64,000 bases of DNA, taken from assembly GCA_963920765.1 (NCBI GenBank), contig OY987242.1, positions 8,644,789 to 8,708,788 on the forward strand, in the 5' to 3' direction. Numbering within the stretch: position 1 is the stretch's first letter; each line of letters opens with the position of its first letter. Positions 59,737-64,000 of the stretch are shown here, in pieces. Source of the DNA: Ulota crispa (lineage: Eukaryota; Streptophyta; Bryopsida; Orthotrichales; Orthotrichaceae). The notes beneath the pieces were generated by a model, which was not told the DNA's origin, searched no databases, and saw only the letters and a list, made by a program, of their open reading frames with translations. The position numbers and the translations under genes are program-made.

Positions 59737-61239
59737 CTAACCAAGCTTGAGCTTCTTCGCAACGCTGGCGATGTACTTGCCTTGGTGAAAAGCTTGCTCC
59801 AGCTCCAGCTTCGATGGCTGACGGCTACCGTCACCAGCAAAGGTGCCGGACCCATATGGAGACCCGCCCTTGGGCTCTGTCAGGTTGAACATCCCTGGCC
59901 CTCCCGTATAACCGATTGGAACGAAGATCATTCCATGATGTGCCAATTGTGTTATTGCTGTCAACCTGCTCCACAGAATTAGGTCACATCAGCATCCATA
60001 GGACATCTGCAGTCATGTTCGTTCTTCACTGTCACTGGTTTGAAAATTTCATGCAGGTGCTTGTATGGAAGGTCCTACGTGATGGTTATTGTTTAACCCC
60101 TAAAGGATGTTTTGCTGTTGTATACACTCTTATGTATTGTACAAAGATGAGGTATTTGGGTAGCACATGAATCCCGTTGGAGCTGTAAATTTTAAGCCAA
60201 GTCACAAACATGTTATCAGTTAAATAAGATTTTTGGGGAATTTTTGACATTTGTGATAAAGTAATTTCTTCAAGTACTAAATGATTCTCGTATGAATACA
60301 GCTAACACTTTTGGTAGGCAACATCTTTTAGGGGTTAAAGAAGGTAAAGCAAATCCAAATGAAAGAGCTGGTGGGTGTACGCTGTGGTTTCTTGGCCGCC
60401 TCCTTGAGTGCCCGTGCCAACAAAGATTCCAGCTGGTTTTCCTGCCAGAGCTTGCGTTCGCCACAAGCCGCCAGTTGCGTCGAGGAAAGCCTTGAACTGA
60501 GCGCACATCATGCCATAGCGAGTGGGAAATCCAAAAACGAACCCATCAGCTTCTGGCAGTTGGGCAACGTGTATTACCGGGTTGCTTGCGTTCTTGGGAG
60601 GGGCTCCCATTTTGTGCAGAAGCTCCGGCGGTAAGGTCTCCGGCACCTTCACATAAAGTGATCCCATCGATCGACAGGTAAGCGTTACTGCTCTGAACAA
60701 TAGGTTTATTCATTTTAATTCAGATCATTTCTCACGCCACTACAAGAAAATAGGACCCAATCAACAATATTGTGTTCATTTGGACTTCTTGAATAGGACA
60801 TTTTGAACATAATAGTGTTGATTACGACATGTTTGTGTTGATTAGGACCACTTGATTAGGACAGATTTTCTCCTAGCCCGCATTGATGCTAAACTTCAAA
60901 CCATCATGCTTTTTACTGCGGCAGGAATCAAGGAATGTATTTTTTTGCTTGCTTGGGCTTCTCCAACTTTTGCATTGCAGTGTTGTTTGAAGGTACCTGA
61001 AATACACTGGCTTCGACACCCTCGATAGATGCGGCTCCTTTCTTTATCTCCTCGGCCATCTTCTCGACATGACCATACATGGAGTAATATCTGATATCCC
61101 AACTGAATTTGTCATCGTCATCGTCAAGCTTCAATGACTTTCATGAAAAAACTGTTACACAATCATGATCTTATTCTTACTGACCCTACTGAGACGGAGC
61201 ATGCTTGCACGTGACTTTGACTGAGCTCTTCTTCGGCAT
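59737..61239 (-). CDS. WrbA/FQR1-type NAD(P)H:quinone oxidoreductase
   Basis: Flavodoxin-like FMN enzyme that reduces quinones by two electrons, in plants usually at the plasma membrane or in the cytosol. Secure exons: 61090-60997 ([23 protein letters not shown] phosphate loop), 60646-60381 ([63 protein letters not shown]) and 59965-59737 ([51 protein letters not shown]). All joins are in phase. Exon 1 is tentative: 61239-61211 (MPKKSSVKV) fits phase and a GTGCAAG donor, but it leaves the first beta strand about three residues shorter than in other family members, so the true start may lie elsewhere. The product is about 205 residues, the usual length. The last intron contains a 238-bp TTAA-flanked element and the intron before it a CACTA-like miniature. 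Confidence 0.92.
60097..60334. mobile_element. 238-bp miniature with CCCCTAAAGGA ends, TTAA on both sides, in an intron
   Basis: TTAA (60093-60096), CCCCTAAAGGATGTTTTGC at the left; GCAACATCTTTTAGGGG and TTAA (60335-60338) at the right. The outer 11 bp match the long CCCCTAAAGGACC family but the interior does not. It lies in the last intron of the quinone reductase gene. Confidence 0.85.
60738..60875. mobile_element. Miniature CACTA-like element in an intron
   Basis: Left end CACTACAAGAAAATAGGACC; right end ggacagattttctcctag, whose complement is CTAGGAGAAAATCTGTCC. Internal attaggacc/ggacccaat motifs are inverted. It sits in the quinone reductase intron between the exons at 60997 and 60646. 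Confidence 0.65.
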
Positions 61240-61726
61240 GCTGGTCTTCTGATTGGATTAGTCACCGTCAATTAGCATTAGTGCTGGACGGAAAAAGAAA
61301 AATTTGGAGTGGAATTGGCGTACACTATGAATAGCTTGGTGGTTGCCATGCCTTCGCCTTGTTGAGCAGAACTGCCAGTCTCTTTACCTTGGAGGTAATC
61401 AGGACCCGGTTATAATTTCATTTGGTGTCGGTTAATGTGGACTAATGGCGAAGATGATCTTGTGAGGCTGTTTGGGGAACACTACTGCGGAACTGTGGTA
61501 CTCAGGAATTCCTGCACTTCGTCAATAATGGCGACGCAGGTTACTTCTTCTGCTCCAAAAACTGCATTCCATTACTAAACCTGTGGTGATTAACGGCCAT
61601 CGCTTACTGAATATGCAATAACAGTTAGTGTCACCTCTACAACCGTTAACACTTATAATGCGATGTTCTTCGTCTCGAAAGGTCATATTTAGATATTGAA
61701 GTTGAAAAAGAATTTCCATGTATAGC

Positions 61727-61799
61727 GGTCGCGTGGCCTAATGGATAAGGCGCTCGCCTCCGGAGCGGGAGATTGTGGGTTCGAGTCCCACCGTGATCG
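61727..61799 (+). tRNA. tRNA-Arg (CCG)
   Basis: 73-nt cloverleaf: acceptor GGTCGCG pairs with CGTGATC (two G-T wobbles), D-arm with A-box TGGCCTAATGG, anticodon stem CTCGC/GCGGG with loop CTCCGGA (anticodon CCG, 61760-61762), and T-arm GTGGG-TTCGAGT-CCCAC. Discriminator G at 61799; no encoded CCA and no intron. Very close to plant nuclear tRNA-Arg(CCG) as remembered. Confidence 0.97.
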
Positions 61800-62231
61800 T
61801 GTAATAGAGTCAAAGACATGTCACCATTTTTAACGTTTTCCTTTAATTACTAATTTCCCGACTAATGTAATTACTAAAGTGATTTTCGGTAGTTTGAGTC
61901 ACTATATTTGAGATACAATAACACTAAAATATTGTAACCCGCAATACTATATTGAATTAACAGAAATTATTGTAAATTACTTTACTAATATGCATTGCAA
62001 ATTCACCTTTTTCTAGAATTAACGCAAGTCAACATTATTAGTGTAAGGAGTTCTAATTGAAATAAGTTTTGCACTAACTTGCTCCAAGGGGGCTATCCTA
62101 GTTATTGCTTGAAGTGGAGAGAGTGCTTGTCCTCTACCACTCTTGTCAAAATTGGCTTGTAAATTCACAACACCTGAGAAGGTGAAGGTTGGTTAGAATG
62201 GAAATTATGGGAGACAATCTTGCAAAGATAG
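61800..62231. other. AT-rich intergenic DNA
   Basis: No gene seen. 61900-62045 is strongly AT-rich with repeated attactaat and aatattgta motifs but no defined element. Confidence 0.4.
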
Positions 62232-62440
62232 TTACACTAAATAGTGTATTTAAGTTGCTTCACACTAATTTCTCAACACTTTACACTATATAAATACTCA
62301 CTGATATTACATTAATTTTCATTAGTGATTATTGTGATAATTTTTTTTAACAATAATAAGAACTTGACAACATTGCATAAAAAATAGAATAGCATTGTCT
62401 AGGTCATAAACCAAATAGCCTTAATTAGACTTGTACTAGA
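62232..62440. mobile_element. Partial MITE of the ACTAAATAGTGCATTTAGG family
   Basis: The left end gttacactaaatagtgtatt and interior cacactaatttctcaacact match 12925-13202. The right terminal repeat was not found, so the copy is truncated or decayed. Confidence 0.55.
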
Positions 62441-62856
62441 GAAGAATCAAGTGATGTTATTAGGATTCTGTCTTAGGCCCTTGTTTTATATAGTCACATC
62501 CAATGACATGAAATATGGCTGTAGCTTTGAAACTACTTGGCATGTTAAAACAAAAACTACCCTTATCAATGTCAAACTATTTATTTATATTTTCTATTTT
62601 GTTTTGTAACATGTCTCACAAAAAATTTGACAATTAGGGACTTCTTTGTTTAAAGACTAAAAAGGTGGATTCTAGAAGATGTATCATCTTTGATGTTATT
62701 ATTATATGGGGGAAGATATTTGCTTCCTATAAAACACGATGTACTCAGTCTTATTGCTTGGAGTGTAATAAAGTTAACATGACCTTGAACAGAAGTTTGT
62801 AACTAGGAAATCCATATTACAAAATAAACATAAATTAAAATTACAATGCAATTTAA

Positions 62857-63756
62857 CCCCTAAAGGACCAAGCCATCTTTTCTATGAAAAACACAGTAAA
62901 CTGCCACTCTTGGGGAAGCAAGTACAACAATAAGATTTTTTTTTGTTACAAGAATTCAACCGTAAAATGTTACAGTAGGCTACAAGAGGTACACGTGGTA
63001 ACAAAATCAGCTCAATCTACACAAAAATGAGTGACATATTAACATCTGAATTGTGGAATTTTTTTTGCTCAAAAGGCTTTGACAACTTTTAGAGCAAAAA
63101 AATTACTCTACGCAAAGTTGAGGTTTATTTTTCCCATGTAGGAGATCAAGTTAGGTATATGTGGGAGAATTTTCAAATCAATTGGAACTATACAACACAT
63201 GGGAAAAAATGGTAAGTAAAAAGAAGTAGAGAATGAGTCAAATTACTAAATTGTTAAGAATTTAATTATTAAAATGAAAAATGCAAATCCCAACGGTTAT
63301 AATGTTGTGATAAACAATTTACGTCCTTTGATTTTGTTTTTATTCAAAAATAAAGAAAATTGAGTAAAATAAAGGACTTCAAAGTTTATTTTAGAGTAGA
63401 GAATCTAAAATTGCCCGCAAACAAAAACTCCTCAAAACTCTCATCTTATGTATCAAAATTGAATGATTTAAAGCTTTGCATGTCTTTACAAGTCTAAAGA
63501 CCTATTTCATATTTGTATTTGAAAAAAATGAAATTTTTAAAGAAGTTTTTGGCTGCCTAGGGAGCTGCATTTTCTAGATTTTCATGCAAAACTTCTTCAA
63601 TAAATGTCAGAATGAGGAAAAAATTACATTTCCACGTAGATCTTTGAATTCCTCACCTTCAATAAAAGTTTCAAAAAAATCACACAAAGTAATTTAGCCA
63701 TAGGTACATGCCCGAAATCCCATTTGTCCCCCAAATGGATAATGGTCCTTTAGGGG
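62857..63756 (+). mobile_element. CCCCTAAAGGACC-family element, TTAA on both sides
   Basis: TTAA (62853-62856), CCCCTAAAGGACCAAGCC at the left; GGTCCTTTAGGGG and TTAA (63757-63760) at the right. 900 bp in the same orientation as 17931-18851 and similar throughout (tgggagaattttcaaatcaa, gaagtagagaatgagtcaaa). Non-coding. Confidence 0.9.
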
Positions 63757-63889
63757 TTAACACATGGCTTAGTACAAATCTTCCTTTCTTCAAAGCTATC
63801 CTCAAATAATTTAATCTAGGATCCTGGATATGATCATGTCAATATTCAACCTTTTGATTAAAATATTGTTAAGTTAAATTTTTAATATA

Positions 63890-64000
63890 AGGTAAGAGCA
63901 CTCATAAGCGCTAGTTTAAGGGTTTTGAACATGATGAGTATTAATGAACGGCTAGCAAATTATAGGATCCTATTAGGAACAGAAAAATCTTTTTATCAAT
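63890..64000 (+). mobile_element. 310-bp MITE, GGTAGGAACACCCATAAGCG family, copy 4 (cut by window end)
   Basis: Begins aaggtaagagcactcataagc and continues gggttttgaacatgatgag, then ctagcaaattataggatcc, as in the other copies. The right end lies outside the window. Confidence 0.85.

Noticed and set aside
1..64000. CRISPR arrays, bacterial operons, organelle DNA or viral genes
   Set aside because: No regularly spaced repeats, all supported genes are intron-bearing plant nuclear types or single, and no capsid, polymerase or integrase frame was seen.

Overview
The window is nuclear DNA of a land plant. Evidence: spliced genes with GT-AG introns, a full-size plant ABCC transporter with its plant-type C-terminal tail, an F-box/kelch protein of the LCR type, a plant GH27 beta-L-arabinopyranosidase/alpha-galactosidase, a flavodoxin-like quinone reductase, a eukaryotic tRNA-Arg(CCG), and many plant-type MITEs including Stowaway. 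I cannot name the species. A 200-base run of N at 525-724 is an assembly gap inside the first gene.

Layout. 0.3-2.8 kb (+): 3' part of an ABCC transporter. 9.2-10.7 kb (-): two-exon F-box/kelch gene with a candidate upstream region to about 12.9 kb. 12.9-35.5 kb: no supported gene; AT-rich and packed with short non-autonomous DNA elements, several forming long near-palindromes. 35.57-36.03 kb (+): single-exon gene of unknown function. 36-44.9 kb: repeats, no gene. 44.9-47.5 kb (+): five-exon trihelix/Myb-SANT-like regulator. 49.1-58.7 kb: two 1.25-kb inverted repeat arms, each with a tRNA-like A-box/B-box module, enclosing a 12-or-more-exon GH27 glycosidase gene (50.4-54.7 kb, -). 59.7-61.2 kb (-): WrbA/FQR1-type quinone reductase with two miniature elements in its introns. 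61.73 kb: tRNA-Arg(CCG). The remainder is repeats.

The genes are unrelated housekeeping or regulatory loci with no sign of a joint pathway. The most unusual content is the repeats. A family of about 0.9-kb elements ends in CCCCTAAAGGACC...GGTCCTTTAGGGG and has TTAA (twice TTAG) on both sides, as expected of piggyBac-type insertion. At least eight long copies and one 238-bp miniature occur here, and two copies sit inside another repeat family. An unrelated 820-bp palindromic element is also bounded by TTAA. Other families are Stowaway-like, a 310-bp family ending GGTAGGAACACCCATAAGCG, a TAA-flanked nested MITE, and CACTACAAGAAA miniatures.

All splice joins were made by eye from consensus sites, reading phase and remembered family alignments. 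The GH27 gene has two unresolved joins, one of which looks like a frameshift. The first exon of the quinone reductase is tentative.
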